Source: an uncultured Euryhalocaulis sp. (GTDB lineage Bacteria; Pseudomonadota; Alphaproteobacteria; Caulobacterales; Maricaulaceae). Taken from it: 64,000 nt of DNA. Positions 1-8,617 of this stretch are shown here, piece by piece; within the stretch, counting starts at the first letter, position 1, and the number at the start of each line of letters is the position of its first letter. The DNA is taken from contig CAJXKJ010000001.1 in NCBI GenBank assembly GCA_913055605.1, forward strand, positions 1 to 64,000. The letters run 5' to 3'. The notes below the pieces were generated by a model, which was not told the DNA's origin, did no database searches, and was given only the letters and a program-made list of their open reading frames with translations. The position numbers and the translations under genes are program-made.

Positions 1-324
1 CTTGGACGCCTCCGGCGGCTCGGCCTCCTCGAGTTCAAAATCCTCGTCGTCGAAGTCGTTGTCGTTGGCGCTCCATTCGTCCGCCTCGTTCGACGGTTCG
101 AACAACGGTTCGACGCGGCCGTCGGCACCGAGCGGCAGAGGCTCCTCCCGGTAAGTCGCCCGGGCGACGGCGCGGCGCGTCAGGCGGCGCGCGGTGCCGC
201 CGAGGCGCAGCCCGAGATGGGCGGCGGCGCCGAGTTCGAAGGCTTCGATGAGGTTGTGATTGACATAGGCATAGACGCCCGGCTGCAGGAATGTGTAGAG
301 CGCCGCGCCGCCCGCCCCGCCTGC
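1..324 (-). CDS. nirK: Copper nitrite reductase (NirK-like), C-terminal part, 5' end missing
   Basis: Only the C-terminal end of a NirK-type copper nitrite reductase is present; this periplasmic enzyme reduces nitrite to nitric oxide. Seen on the minus strand from about position 321 downward: [11 protein letters not shown], then [12 protein letters not shown] and FELGAAAH, which match the end of the second cupredoxin domain. The His of VNHN is the type 2 copper ligand in known enzymes. The family normally ends about 20 residues after this motif, but here the frame stays open to the window edge with an acidic tail (for example [13 protein letters not shown]), so a C-terminal extension is likely. 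Upstream of position 324 the frame no longer resembles NirK and there is no start codon: the first two thirds of the gene are absent, replaced by a TPR gene on the other strand. The product as it stands cannot be functional. Confidence 0.72.
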
Positions 325-967
325 GCAGAGCGCCGCCGGAGAGGCCGCGCCGACGCCGGAGGAGCTGGACGCCGCCGCGCAGCTGCACCGCGCCCAGGCA
401 AGCGATGCGCGCCGGGCGGGGGATACGGCCGCCGAGTCGGACGCGCTGCGCGAGCTGTACCTGACCCAGCGGGCGACGCCGGCGGAGATCGCGCGCTATG
501 CCGAGCTGGCGGACGGGACGGTCAGCGCCGATATCGGCCGCGATTTCCAGATCGCCCAGCTGGCCACGATCGGCGGCCATACCGCGCTGTCGCTGGCGCT
601 GTTCCGCGCGGTGGAGGCGGCGGGCGAGGTGTCCGGCAACAATCTGGCCATCCTGCGCACCAATATCGCCACGGCGCTGCTGTCCTCCGGCGACGCGCAG
701 GGCGCGCTGGACAAGGCGAACGAGGCCATCGACGCCAACGAAGAATACGCCAACGCCTGGGGCGTGCGCAGCCTGGCGAAACAGGAATTGGGCGATCTGG
801 GCGGGGCGCTGGAAGACGCAAAGTACGCATACGACCGCGGCGTGCAGGCGCCGCCGGTGCTGGCGCTGCTGAACGCCGCGGGTTTTGCCGTGGAGGTCCC
901 GCCGCAACCGCAGGACATGGCGCCGCCAGCGGGCGATCCGGCGCCGCTGCGCGGGGCGCAGAACTAG
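302..967 (+). CDS. TPR-repeat protein, 5'-truncated
   Basis: Unidentified protein with tetratricopeptide-like helices. The frame is open from 299 (a TAG stop lies at 296-298) to the stop at 965-967, about 220 residues. The coding character is clear from about residue 15: a charged helical segment ([20 protein letters not shown]), then TPR-like helices such as [20 protein letters not shown] and [20 protein letters not shown], where the [12 protein letters not shown] and [12 protein letters not shown] spacing is typical of TPR loops. There is no ATG in the frame; the first alternative start is a GTG at 611, inside the repeat region, and the helices continue well upstream of it. The true 5' end therefore appears to be missing. 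The family is probably a periplasmic or membrane-anchored TPR protein, but no signal is left to judge. Confidence 0.6.
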   Translation, partial: AAPPAPPAQSAAGEAAPTPEELDAAAQLHRAQASDARRAGDTAAESDALRELYLTQRATPAEIARYAELADGTVSADIGRDFQIAQLATIGGHTALSLALFRAVEAAGEVSGNNLAILRTNIATALLSSGDAQGALDKANEAIDANEEYANAWGVRSLAKQELGDLGGALEDAKYAYDRGVQAPPVLALLNAAGFAVEVPPQPQDMAPPAGDPAPLRGAQN

Positions 968-981
968 CGTCCGGACGCGGC

Positions 982-1371
982 CTACAGGACGATATGGGTG
1001 ATGAAGGGGGCCAGAAGCATCAGGCCCAGCCCGCCCTCGATGGCCACATTCATGCGGTTATAGGGCGTGTCCGTGCCGTCCAGCGCCATGGAAACCACGC
1101 GGCCGACAGCCGAGCCGAGCCAGGCGAGACCGGCGGCGAAGCTGGCGCCCATGACGCCGTTTCCCGCGATCAGCGCCAGCAGCACCGCGCCGTTGAAGCC
1201 CAGAAACAGCCCGCCATAGGAGGAGCGGAACTCCGAAAACCCGCCGGGTTTGGCGGGGTCGGGAACGAGCCGCACCACGCCCTGGCCCCATTTCGGGCGG
1301 ATCAGGCTGAGAAATCCGAGGAACGCGCCGAACGCCGCGGCCAACCCTGCGAGAATTTCGGCGACGAGCAT
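982..1371 (-). CDS. DUF4345-like small membrane protein
   Basis: A 129-residue, four-helix inner-membrane protein. Hydrophobic stretches are at about residues 3-22, 50-68, 72-90 and 108-128, and the central GGLFLGFNGAVLLALI and WLGSAVGRVVSMALDGT segments are those of the DUF4345 family. The function of that family is not established. The ATG overlaps the aroC stop by one base (TGATG), so it is probably translated together with aroC. No catalytic motif is visible. The assignment rests on pattern resemblance. Confidence 0.65.
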   Translation of the reverse strand: MLVAEILAGLAAAFGAFLGFLSLIRPKWGQGVVRLVPDPAKPGGFSEFRSSYGGLFLGFNGAVLLALIAGNGVMGASFAAGLAWLGSAVGRVVSMALDGTDTPYNRMNVAIEGGLGLMLLAPFITHIVL

Positions 1372-2444
1372 CAGCCGATCTGGCCGCGATGGCGCAGTTT
1401 GTGGTCGGCCAGGACCAGCGCCATCATCGCCTCGGCCACCGGCGCGGCGCGGATGCCGACGCAGGGGTCATGGCGGCCTTTCACGCTGATCGTGGTTTCC
1501 TGCATGTCGCGGTTCAGCGTCCGCCGCTCCGAATGGATGGAGGATGTGGCCTTCACCGCGAAGCGGCAGACGATATCCTGTCCCGTGGAGACGCCGCCCA
1601 GCACGCCGCCATTGTGATTGGTCAGGAATTCGGCCGTGCCGTCGTCGGCCAGCCGCATCTCGTCGGCGGCGACGCGGCCGTCCAGCCCGGCGGCGGCGAA
1701 GCCGGCCCCGATCTCCACGCCCTTCACGGCGGGGAGCGACATCATGGCGTTGGCCAGTTCGGCGTCGAGCTTGGCATAGACCGGCGCGCCCCAGCCGGCG
1801 GGTACGCCATGGGCCACGACCTCCACCACCGCGCCCAGGGACGAGCCGTCGGAGCGGGCCTGATCCAGATCCTCTTCCCACAGTTTGGCGGTCTCGGCGT
1901 CCGGCCCCCAGAAGGGGTTCGCCTCGGTCTGGTCCCAGTCCCAGGACTGGCGGTCGATGGCGCGCGGGCCGATCTGGACGACGGCGGCGCGGATCACGAT
2001 GCCTGCGCCCAGGACGCGGCGCGCGATCCCGCCGGCGGCCACGCGCATCGCGGTTTCGCGGGCGCTGGAGCGGCCGCCGCCGCGATAGTCGCGGAAACCG
2101 TATTTGCGGTCCCAGGGATAGTCGGCGTGGCCGGGCCGCCATTTGTCCTTGATGTCGGAATAGTCCTTGGACCGGGTGTCCTCGTTCTGGATCACGACGC
2201 CGATCGGGTGGCCGGTGGTGCGGCCCTCGAACACGCCGGACTGGATCTGGGCGGTGTCCGGCTCCCGCCGCTGGGTGACGAAGCGGCTGCCGCCCGGCTT
2301 GCGGCGGTCCAGCCAGTGCTGGAGCCAGTCTTCGTCGAGCGGCAGGCCCGGCGGGCAGCCGTCGACGACACAGCCGATGGCCGGCCCGTGGCTCTCGCCC
2401 CAGGTGGTGACGCGGAAAAGATGACCGAACGTGTTGTGCGACAT
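1371..2444 (-). CDS. aroC: Chorismate synthase
   Basis: Catalyses the last step of the shikimate pathway, converting EPSP to chorismate with reduced FMN, in the cytoplasm. The 357-residue product starts [20 protein letters not shown], the classic N-terminal signature, and shows [17 protein letters not shown] (second signature) and the C-terminal [17 protein letters not shown] (third signature). The length is normal. The start at 2444 is chosen because the signature begins there; the 48 extra in-frame codons upstream have no homology. An ATG-overlapping DUF4345-like gene follows. A cupin gene and a dnaJ-like gene lie upstream on the same strand, about 40 bases away. Confidence 0.97.
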   Translation of the reverse strand: MSHNTFGHLFRVTTWGESHGPAIGCVVDGCPPGLPLDEDWLQHWLDRRKPGGSRFVTQRREPDTAQIQSGVFEGRTTGHPIGVVIQNEDTRSKDYSDIKDKWRPGHADYPWDRKYGFRDYRGGGRSSARETAMRVAAGGIARRVLGAGIVIRAAVVQIGPRAIDRQSWDWDQTEANPFWGPDAETAKLWEEDLDQARSDGSSLGAVVEVVAHGVPAGWGAPVYAKLDAELANAMMSLPAVKGVEIGAGFAAAGLDGRVAADEMRLADDGTAEFLTNHNGGVLGGVSTGQDIVCRFAVKATSSIHSERRTLNRDMQETTISVKGRHDPCVGIRAAPVAEAMMALVLADHKLRHRGQIG

Positions 2445-2484
2445 GGGGGTCTTTAAGCAGAGCGCGGCGCGCGAGGCGAGGGGC

Positions 2485-2823
2485 TTAGGCTTTGCCCCCG
2501 TCCGGCCCCCAGAAGATCGCCCAGGCGGAGAAATCGTCCGTGAAATCCACGAAGCAGTGCTCCGCCCCGGCCTCCACAAAGATCGCATCGCCGGGGCCGA
2601 AGGGCTTGCGCTCTTCGTTCTTCAGGAATGCGCCGGAGCCTGAGGTGACGACATACAGTTCGTCCTGTGTGTGAGGGCCCTGGGTGTCTTCGCCGCGCGG
2701 GGCGTAGAGGCCGATCTTCATCGTGCCGTGGCGCAGCGCGTAGCGGAAGCGCATGACGCCCGGCGCGTCGGGCAGGCTGTCCAGCATGGCCGGGTAGGGG
2801 AAGAGCCAGCCCGGCTCGTCCAT
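2485..2823 (-). CDS. Small cupin protein
   Basis: A 112-residue single-domain cupin. The two conserved motifs are visible: [18 protein letters not shown] (motif 1, with His and Glu as likely metal ligands) and [17 protein letters not shown] (motif 2, with the second His). Such proteins bind a metal and either act as small dioxygenases or isomerases or bind ligands; the substrate cannot be told. The ATG at 2823 overlaps the stop of the dnaJ-like gene (TGATG); a GTG one codon earlier is also possible. It probably shares a transcript with the J-domain protein and aroC. Confidence 0.8.
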   Translation of the reverse strand: MDEPGWLFPYPAMLDSLPDAPGVMRFRYALRHGTMKIGLYAPRGEDTQGPHTQDELYVVTSGSGAFLKNEERKPFGPGDAIFVEAGAEHCFVDFTDDFSAWAIFWGPDGGKA

Positions 2824-3284
2824 CACGCCGCTTCGCCGGGTTTCGCGAAATCGGAGACGAAGCGCTTCAGCGATTCCGCGAAGGTGCGCTGGGGCGAGAT
2901 CTGGACGGTGATGACCACGTCCGGCTCCGCCCCCGGGCCGCGCACGCGCAGCCGGTCGCCGGACTGGATATCGGTGGGCAGGGGAACGCGGATTTTCCGG
3001 GTCGGGATTTCGACCTCGATCGTCTCGCCCATGCGGACGGCGAGCCAGGACACTGCGATGATGACCTGGACCGGCTCCAGCCGGTCGCCCATCGCCGCGC
3101 GGGGGCGGGATTCGCTCTCCAGCGCGCGCCAGGCGGCCACGACCTCTTCATAGGCGGCGCGGCGGCGGCCGCCGGCCCGGTCGGGGTGCAGGCGCTTCAC
3201 CTTGGCGCGGAAGGCGCGGCGTGCGTCCTCCAGCCCGTCGGTGGGCTTCAGATTCAGGATTTTGCGGGCGCGATCGGGGCTCAT
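2823..3284 (-). CDS. J-domain protein (DnaJ-like, short)
   Basis: A 153-residue cytoplasmic co-chaperone-like protein. Residues 3-55 are a J domain (RARKILNLKPTDGLEDARRA, then KRLHPDRAGG with the HPD tripeptide needed to stimulate DnaK). Residues 75-120 look like part of a DnaJ substrate-binding beta domain (IEVEIPTRKIRVPLPTDIQS, then GDRLRVRGPG). The Gly/Phe linker, the zinc fingers and most of the C-terminal domains of full DnaJ are absent. The start at 3284 is the first ATG before the J domain; the in-frame sequence upstream is antisense to pdxH. It is divergent from pdxH and translationally coupled to the cupin gene. Confidence 0.8.
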   Translation of the reverse strand: MSPDRARKILNLKPTDGLEDARRAFRAKVKRLHPDRAGGRRRAAYEEVVAAWRALESESRPRAAMGDRLEPVQVIIAVSWLAVRMGETIEVEIPTRKIRVPLPTDIQSGDRLRVRGPGAEPDVVITVQISPQRTFAESLKRFVSDFAKPGEAA

Positions 3285-3353
3285 ATGGTCGTCCGGCGGC
3301 GGTTCCTGCGAACGGTAGGCCGCAGACGGTAACCGCATGGTAAACAGAACCTT

Positions 3354-4028
3354 ATGAGCCGCTCCGATCTGATCCCGCCGACGCCGAGCCAGGAGGACTA
3401 TGAGTCCCGGGAAGCGGCGATGCAGGCCGAAAACGGCGGCGAACTGGCCGCGCAGGACCCGTTCGCCCTGTTCGCCGAATGGCTGGTCGAGGCGCGCGGC
3501 AAGGAGCCGGAGCCGACCGCCATGACGCTGGCCACCGCCGACGCGGACGGCGCGCCGGACGCGCGCATGGTCCTGTTGAAGGATTTCGACGCGCGGGGCT
3601 TCGTTTTCTACACCAATCTGGAGAGCGTGAAGGGCCGCCAGCTGGCCGCCAATCCGCACGCCGCGCTGGTCTTTTACTGGAAGGCGCTGCGCCGTCAGGT
3701 GCGGGTGCGCGGCGTGGTGCAGCCGGTAAGCGAGGAGGAGGCGGACGAATATTTCGCGTCCCGCGCCCGGGACGCGCGGATCGGGGCCTGGGCGTCCAGC
3801 CAGTCCCGCCCGCTGGAGGGGCGGATGGAGCTGCAGGCCGCCATCGCCAAGACCGCCGCGCGGTTCGGCCTGGGCACGATCCCGCGGCCGGAATTCTGGA
3901 GCGGTTACCGCCTGGTCCCCGGCGCGATAGAATTCTGGCGCGACCGCGCGTTCCGTTTGCACGACCGGCTGGCGTTCGTGCGCGATAGCGAGGCCGGCGC
4001 GTGGCGCACGCGGCGGCTGTATCCCTAG
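3354..4028 (+). CDS. pdxH: Pyridoxamine/pyridoxine 5'-phosphate oxidase
   Basis: FMN enzyme that oxidises PNP or PMP to pyridoxal 5'-phosphate, the last step of vitamin B6 synthesis and salvage. The 224-residue product has the expected layout: [13 protein letters not shown] at the start of the fold, [20 protein letters not shown] (FMN/substrate region), [17 protein letters not shown], the RQVRVRGVV strand and the C-terminal [18 protein letters not shown] and WRTRRLYP motifs. The length is typical. It is divergent from the J-domain gene with 69 bases between them, and is followed 11 bases later by a DUF1499 gene. Confidence 0.96.
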   Translation: MSRSDLIPPTPSQEDYESREAAMQAENGGELAAQDPFALFAEWLVEARGKEPEPTAMTLATADADGAPDARMVLLKDFDARGFVFYTNLESVKGRQLAANPHAALVFYWKALRRQVRVRGVVQPVSEEEADEYFASRARDARIGAWASSQSRPLEGRMELQAAIAKTAARFGLGTIPRPEFWSGYRLVPGAIEFWRDRAFRLHDRLAFVRDSEAGAWRTRRLYP

Positions 4029-4039
4029 GAGGCGGACGG

Positions 4040-4891
4040 ATGAGCGAAACAGGCGAAACCCGTTTACGCGTGGAGTCCGCCGCGCCGGTCTCCCGCGGCC
4101 CGATGAGCGGCGCGCGCGACGCGCTGGTCTGGCTGGCGCTGATCGTCGCGCTGGCCGGGCCGCTGACCTTCGCCCTGGCCGGTCTCGGCACGCGCGCCGG
4201 GCTGTGGGATTTTCGCTTCGGCCTGGGCGTCATGGCGCGGCAGGTCGCGCCGGTGGTGCTGTTCGCGGGGCTGGGCCTCGCCATTCTGGCGCTGATCGCG
4301 ACGTTCCTGGTGCGCCCGCGCGGGCGGGGCATCGTGATCGCGCTGGTTGCGCTGGTGATCCCGGCGGCGGCGCTGTACCAGGCCGGCGCGACGCAGGCCG
4401 CCGCGCGCGCCATTCCGCCGATCCACGACGTCACCACCGATCCCGACGATCCGCCCGAGTTTTCCGAGGGGATCGCGGAGCGCCGGGGGCCGGACGCCAA
4501 CCCGCTGGATCTGGATTTCGTGCTGCCGGAGTTCGCCGGAGAGTTCGCGGGCCGCAGCGTCCGCGTCGTCGGCGGCGAGTTCTACGACAATCTGGCGACC
4601 ATGCGGGTCGTGTCGGGGACCGGCGAAACCTTCGATGCGGCGCTGGACGCCGCCGAGGACATGGGCTGGGAAATCGCGTTGGCCGACCCCGAAGAGGGGC
4701 GGATCGAGGCGGTGGCGACCACGTTCTGGTTCGGCTTCAAGGACGATATCGTCGTGCGCATCCGCCCGGCCGGCATGGGCAGCGAGGTGGACGTGCGCTC
4801 GGTCTCCCGCGTCGGGTTCAGCGATCTGGGGACCAATGCGGCGCGGATCGCGGACTATTCCGAAGAGCTGGCGGACGAACTGGCGGATTGA
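4040..4891 (+). CDS. DUF1499 membrane protein
   Basis: A 283-residue protein with three N-terminal transmembrane helices (about residues 30-50, 67-90 and 95-118) followed by a DUF1499 domain in which the segment LATMRVVSGTGETFDAALDA and IEAVATTFWFGFKDDIVVRI are recognisable. The function of DUF1499 is unknown. The start at 4040 is preceded by AGGAGG at 4027-4032, which decides it against an ATG-like start further upstream inside pdxH. It probably forms an operon with pdxH. Confidence 0.85.
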   Translation: MSETGETRLRVESAAPVSRGPMSGARDALVWLALIVALAGPLTFALAGLGTRAGLWDFRFGLGVMARQVAPVVLFAGLGLAILALIATFLVRPRGRGIVIALVALVIPAAALYQAGATQAAARAIPPIHDVTTDPDDPPEFSEGIAERRGPDANPLDLDFVLPEFAGEFAGRSVRVVGGEFYDNLATMRVVSGTGETFDAALDAAEDMGWEIALADPEEGRIEAVATTFWFGFKDDIVVRIRPAGMGSEVDVRSVSRVGFSDLGTNAARIADYSEELADELAD

Positions 4892-4911
4892 AGTTCGCAG
4901 TCCGAGGGCGG

Positions 4912-5688
4912 TCAGACCGCGCCTTCGGTCTCGATATGCAGGGTCTCGCCGCAATGCTTGCAGTGCACGGCGTCCGGATCGTGCCGGTTCAGGCCGCATT
5001 CGGGACAGGTGAAGCGCACCTTTGGCGGCCGGAACAGGACCTGCGCCAGGCGCAGGAACAGCGTGACCCCGAAAATCATGATGGCGACCGACAGCATCCG
5101 CCCGCCGACGCCGGGCAGGGTGATGTCCCCGAACCCGGTCGTGGTCAGCGCCGTCACCGTGAAATACAGCGCGTCGGCATAGTTCCCGATATCGGGATTG
5201 GTCCGGTACTGGGTGGCGTAGATCAGGCCGGTCATCACGAACAGGAAGACCAGAAGGTTCACCGTCGCCAGGAAGACGTGCTCATGCTCCCGAAAGAAGG
5301 CGTGATCGGTCTTCAGCCGGCCCATCAGCTCATAGGTGTGCAGGAGGCGGATCGTGCGCACCACGCGCAGGAAGCCCAGCCCCTCGCCGGCGATCGGCAG
5401 CAGGAAGGAGATGGAGGCGGCGAGGTCCGCCAGCGTGACCGGGCTGGCCAGGAAGCGCAGCCGCCGCCGCTCCACCACAAGGCGGGCGGCCAGATCGGCC
5501 AGGATCAGCACGCCGAACGCCATGTCCGCGATCTCGATCGCCGGGTTGGCCGGAACGAACGAGGTGACGATGACGAAGGTCACCGTGACCAGGTCGAAAA
5601 TAATCAGGCCATAGCGGAACGCCTGCGCCCGGCGCGTGCTTCCACAATACAGTTCGCGCAGCCGGGCCTGGAGATCGCTGGCGGTCAT
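4912..5688 (-). CDS. Voltage-gated potassium channel-like protein with C-terminal zinc ribbon
   Basis: A 258-residue inner-membrane ion channel. Six hydrophobic segments occur between residues 25 and 215; an S4-like segment carries spaced arginines (FLRVVRTIRLLHTYE), and the pore loop TALTTTGFGDITLPG contains the potassium selectivity filter TGFGD. After the last helix (S6) the tail has a zinc-ribbon pattern, CPEC then eleven residues then CKHC, which is not usual for such channels. Known proteins with this pore conduct potassium; voltage gating is inferred from S4. It is convergent with the DUF1499 gene and divergent from the DUF4399 lipoprotein. Confidence 0.88.
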   Translation of the reverse strand: MTASDLQARLRELYCGSTRRAQAFRYGLIIFDLVTVTFVIVTSFVPANPAIEIADMAFGVLILADLAARLVVERRRLRFLASPVTLADLAASISFLLPIAGEGLGFLRVVRTIRLLHTYELMGRLKTDHAFFREHEHVFLATVNLLVFLFVMTGLIYATQYRTNPDIGNYADALYFTVTALTTTGFGDITLPGVGGRMLSVAIMIFGVTLFLRLAQVLFRPPKVRFTCPECGLNRHDPDAVHCKHCGETLHIETEGAV

Positions 5689-5792
5689 GGCTCTGTTTCG
5701 CGCTGCGCCCGGGCAAATTCAAGCCGGCATGCTTTGGCGCGTCACAGGCTTGGGCTAGGGTGGCGCGCGCAATCACGAGGAGGAAATCGCGG

Positions 5793-6398
5793 ATGATCGA
5801 GCGGAATAGAACGGGTCTTCGTACGGCGGCGCTGCTGGCCGGCGCGGCGGTGCTGGCGCTGGCGGCGTGCGGCGAGGAACAGCCGCAGACGGTCTCCGAA
5901 GCCGCGGATGCGCTGGAGGAACAGGCCGACGCGCTGGGCGAATCCGCGGACGAGCTGGCGGACATGGCCGAAGCCGCGGCCGACGAGGCCGAAGAGGCGA
6001 TCATGGACGCGCAGGAGGCCGCGGCCACCGCGGCGATGCGCACGCCCTCGCCGGACGGCGCCCGGGTCTATTTCGCCAATCTGGAGGACGGGGCCGTCGT
6101 CTCCAGCCCGCTGACCATCGAGTTCGGCGCGGAGAATATCGGCGTCACCCAGGCCGGCGACCAGACCGAGGGCACCGGCCACCATCACATCCTGATCGAC
6201 ACCACGGTCGACGCGCTGGATACGTCCATGCCGATTCCGGCCGACGACACCCATGTCCATTTCGGCATGGGCCAGACCGAGACGACGCTGGAGCTCGCCC
6301 CCGGCGAACATACGCTGCAGCTGGTCATGGGCGACTGGACGCACATCCCGCACGACCCGGTCGTGGCGTCGGAGGTAATCACCGTCACCGTCGAATAG
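5793..6398 (+). CDS. DUF4399 lipoprotein with a helical stalk
   Basis: A 201-residue predicted lipoprotein. The signal peptide ends in the lipobox LALAAC, so Cys is at about residue 26. It is followed by a 45-residue Ala/Glu/Asp helix (EALEEQADALGESADEL-like heptads) that resembles an Lpp-type stalk, and then by the DUF4399 domain, with GTGHHHILIDTT, DDTHVHFGMGQTET and GEHTLQLVMGDWTHIPH. The His clusters are typical of this domain, whose role is unknown; metal binding is a guess. The start at 5793 follows GAGGAGG at 5777-5783; the earlier in-frame ATG has no ribosome site. Confidence 0.85.
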   Translation: MIERNRTGLRTAALLAGAAVLALAACGEEQPQTVSEAADALEEQADALGESADELADMAEAAADEAEEAIMDAQEAAATAAMRTPSPDGARVYFANLEDGAVVSSPLTIEFGAENIGVTQAGDQTEGTGHHHILIDTTVDALDTSMPIPADDTHVHFGMGQTETTLELAPGEHTLQLVMGDWTHIPHDPVVASEVITVTVE

Positions 6399-6419
6399 GC
6401 GCCCCTACCGGGGCGCGGC

Positions 6420-8510
6420 TCAGCGCCGCGCCCGCAGGGTGAGGAACAGGCTGCGCCCGGCTTCGGGGAAGCCGTCGGTCAGCGTGTAGTTCGCGTCGAA
6501 CAGGTTGCGCGCCCCGGCGCCGACGCTGAACCGCTCATCGATGTCATATTCGATGGACAGGCTGGCCAGCGCATAGCCGCCGGTCTTGTAATAGGCCGCG
6601 CCCGAGGTCGTGACCGTGTAGCGTTCGGACGCCAGGTCGAGGCCGGGCGTGACGGTCAGCCGGGGCAGAGGCGTCCATTCGGAGTACAGAAACGCCTGAT
6701 GCTCCGGAACGCCGGTTGGCTCGAAGGCCGGGGCGGAGGGATCGTCGACCTGCCGCTTAGTCCAGGCGTAATTGCCGCCGAGCGTCAGCGCGTCGTTCAG
6801 CCGCGCGGTGACGGACAGCTCGGCGCCATAGGTCTCGCCCTGGCCCGCATTGCGGCTTTGCGTCACCGGATTGGCGACGCAGGTCCCGCTGGAGCAGTCC
6901 GTGTATATGAAGGGGTAGGCGACGATCACGTCGTCCAGCGCGGCGTAGAAGACCGCGCCTTCGGCGCGCAGCGCGCCGAACCGGCGCGCGCCGCCGACCT
7001 CCACCTGCGTCGCGCGCTCCGCCTTCAGGTCCGGGTTGGAGACCGCCCCGCCGAAGCGGGAGGAGAACCGCTCGAAGATCGTCGGGAAGCGCGCGCGGGA
7101 GGAGACCGCGGCGTGCGCCTGCGCGTCTCCGGCGCCGGTCCAGTCCAGCCGCGCCTGGCCGTTCCAGGCGTGCGCGTCCGCGATGGGGTAGGAGAACAGA
7201 GCGGGCGCCCCGCCGCCCGGCGGCGTTCCGTATTCCTCCGCCCGTTTCAGGTCGCGCCAATCATAGGACACGCCCGCGGTGAGGCGCAGCGCCGGCGAGA
7301 CATCCAGCCGGTTCTCCGCCGCCAGGCTCCAGGTGTCTTCCCGGTTGGTCTGTTCCGGCTCGGTCGCGCCGGACGGAAAGCCCTGCTGGTATTCGACATG
7401 CTCGTCGGCGCGGTAATGCGCCGCCAGGCTCAGCGCATCGGCGCCGGACAGCGCCAGATCCAGCTGGCCGGAGCCGCCCCAGGCTTTGTCGGCGTACCAG
7501 GAATTGAACGCCCGGCCGCGCGTCTGGCTGCTCTGGGTCGCGTCGTCGTACGCGCTCAGCAGATTGTCGAACGTGTTGCGGTAGATCCGGGTCTTCAGCA
7601 GGGCCGCGTCCGTCACCTGCGTGCGGGACAGGAAGTACAGGCTGTCGATATCCCAGAACGGCCAGGTCCAGTTGCGCTGGAGCGCCGCCGGGTCGCCGAC
7701 ATGCAGCGGCGCGTTCTTCGACCCCTCCTGCCGCGTATAGGACAGCGAATATTCGTCCGTCGCGTTCGGCGTGATGCCGGCCTTCAGGTTCAGGCGCGCA
7801 TCGCGCGCGCCGGAAAAGCCGCGCTCGCCGCCGTCCTCCGGCGAGCCGGGCGGGGGCGAATAATCCTCCGACAGGTTCCAGTGATCGACATAGGTCTGCG
7901 CCCAGGACGCCTGCGCGTACCATGTCTCCTGCCGCGTCCCGGCCAGCGCGAACACGGTCTGGCCGGCATAGTCCGCGTCGCCGTCCAGGCTCAGCGTCGC
8001 GCGCAGCTCGCCCTCCATCGGCTGCGACGGGGTGCGGGTGACCAGATTGATCGCCCCGCCCATCGCGCCCGGCCCGTCCAGCACGCTGGCGTAGCCCTTG
8101 CTGACCTGCACCTCCGCCACGTCGGGGGTCAGGAAGCGGCCATAATCCAGCCGGTTGTCGGCGGGCAGATAGACGCGCACCCCGTCGATGCCGAGCGGGA
8201 CCTGGAAGCGGTCGAAGCCGCGCACATAGATCAGCCGTTCGTTGCGCGACCCGCCGCTGTTCGACGCCGCCACGCCGGGGATCAGGTCCGCAGCCGCGTC
8301 CAGCGTGTTGCGGTTGAAGGTGCGGATCGCCTCGGCCGACAGGGTCTGCGGCGTGATCTCCAGCCCCTCCGGCCGGCGCCCCGTCACCACGATCCGCCCC
8401 AGATCGAAGGCGGGATCGGCGGCCGGGGCGCGGTCCTGCGCGGCGGCGGGCGAAGCGAGACCGACCAGAAGGGCGGCGGCGGAGACGGACGCGAACGCGC
8501 GAAACGGCAT
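6420..8510 (-). CDS. TonB-dependent outer-membrane receptor
   Basis: A 696-residue outer-membrane beta-barrel that takes up a ligand using TonB energy. It has a cleaved signal (SAAALLVGLASPAAAQ), a TonB-box-like GRIVVTGRRPEG at about residue 38, a plug domain (LIYVRGFDRFQVPLGIDGVR, then VSKGYASVLDGPGAMGGAIN) and a barrel ending GAGARNLFDANYTLTDGFPEAGRSL. Two cysteines in one extracellular loop (TDCSSGTCV) probably form a disulfide. The ligand is not evident: siderophore and metal complex are both possible. The start at 8510 is placed at MPFRAF, which begins the signal peptide. It is divergent from a small secreted protein, with palindromic repeats in the shared upstream region. Confidence 0.92.
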   Translation of the reverse strand: MPFRAFASVSAAALLVGLASPAAAQDRAPAADPAFDLGRIVVTGRRPEGLEITPQTLSAEAIRTFNRNTLDAAADLIPGVAASNSGGSRNERLIYVRGFDRFQVPLGIDGVRVYLPADNRLDYGRFLTPDVAEVQVSKGYASVLDGPGAMGGAINLVTRTPSQPMEGELRATLSLDGDADYAGQTVFALAGTRQETWYAQASWAQTYVDHWNLSEDYSPPPGSPEDGGERGFSGARDARLNLKAGITPNATDEYSLSYTRQEGSKNAPLHVGDPAALQRNWTWPFWDIDSLYFLSRTQVTDAALLKTRIYRNTFDNLLSAYDDATQSSQTRGRAFNSWYADKAWGGSGQLDLALSGADALSLAAHYRADEHVEYQQGFPSGATEPEQTNREDTWSLAAENRLDVSPALRLTAGVSYDWRDLKRAEEYGTPPGGGAPALFSYPIADAHAWNGQARLDWTGAGDAQAHAAVSSRARFPTIFERFSSRFGGAVSNPDLKAERATQVEVGGARRFGALRAEGAVFYAALDDVIVAYPFIYTDCSSGTCVANPVTQSRNAGQGETYGAELSVTARLNDALTLGGNYAWTKRQVDDPSAPAFEPTGVPEHQAFLYSEWTPLPRLTVTPGLDLASERYTVTTSGAAYYKTGGYALASLSIEYDIDERFSVGAGARNLFDANYTLTDGFPEAGRSLFLTLRARR

Positions 8511-8536
8511 GGAATTTCCCCCTGAAGCGATACGCA

Positions 8537-8589
8537 ATATCCATTCGGATATAGCGGTTCCATGTCGCTATATACCGTCGTATATAGCG
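8537..8589. promoter_or_regulatory. Cluster of nested palindromes, likely operator
   Basis: Between the divergent TonB receptor and secreted-protein genes lie three related AT-rich inverted repeats in an otherwise GC-rich region. At 8566-8589 CGCTATATA and TATATAGCG flank CCGTCG. At 8549-8573 ATATAGCG pairs with CGCTATAT around a 9-base spacer. At 8537-8552 ATATCC pairs with GGATAT around ATTC. The same half-site (TATAGCG) thus occurs three times in alternating orientation, as expected for a dimeric repressor or two-component regulator controlling both genes. The regulator is unknown. Confidence 0.6.
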
Positions 8590-8617
8590 GAGCCAAGCCG
8601 CCGAAGGAGAAAAGCCG

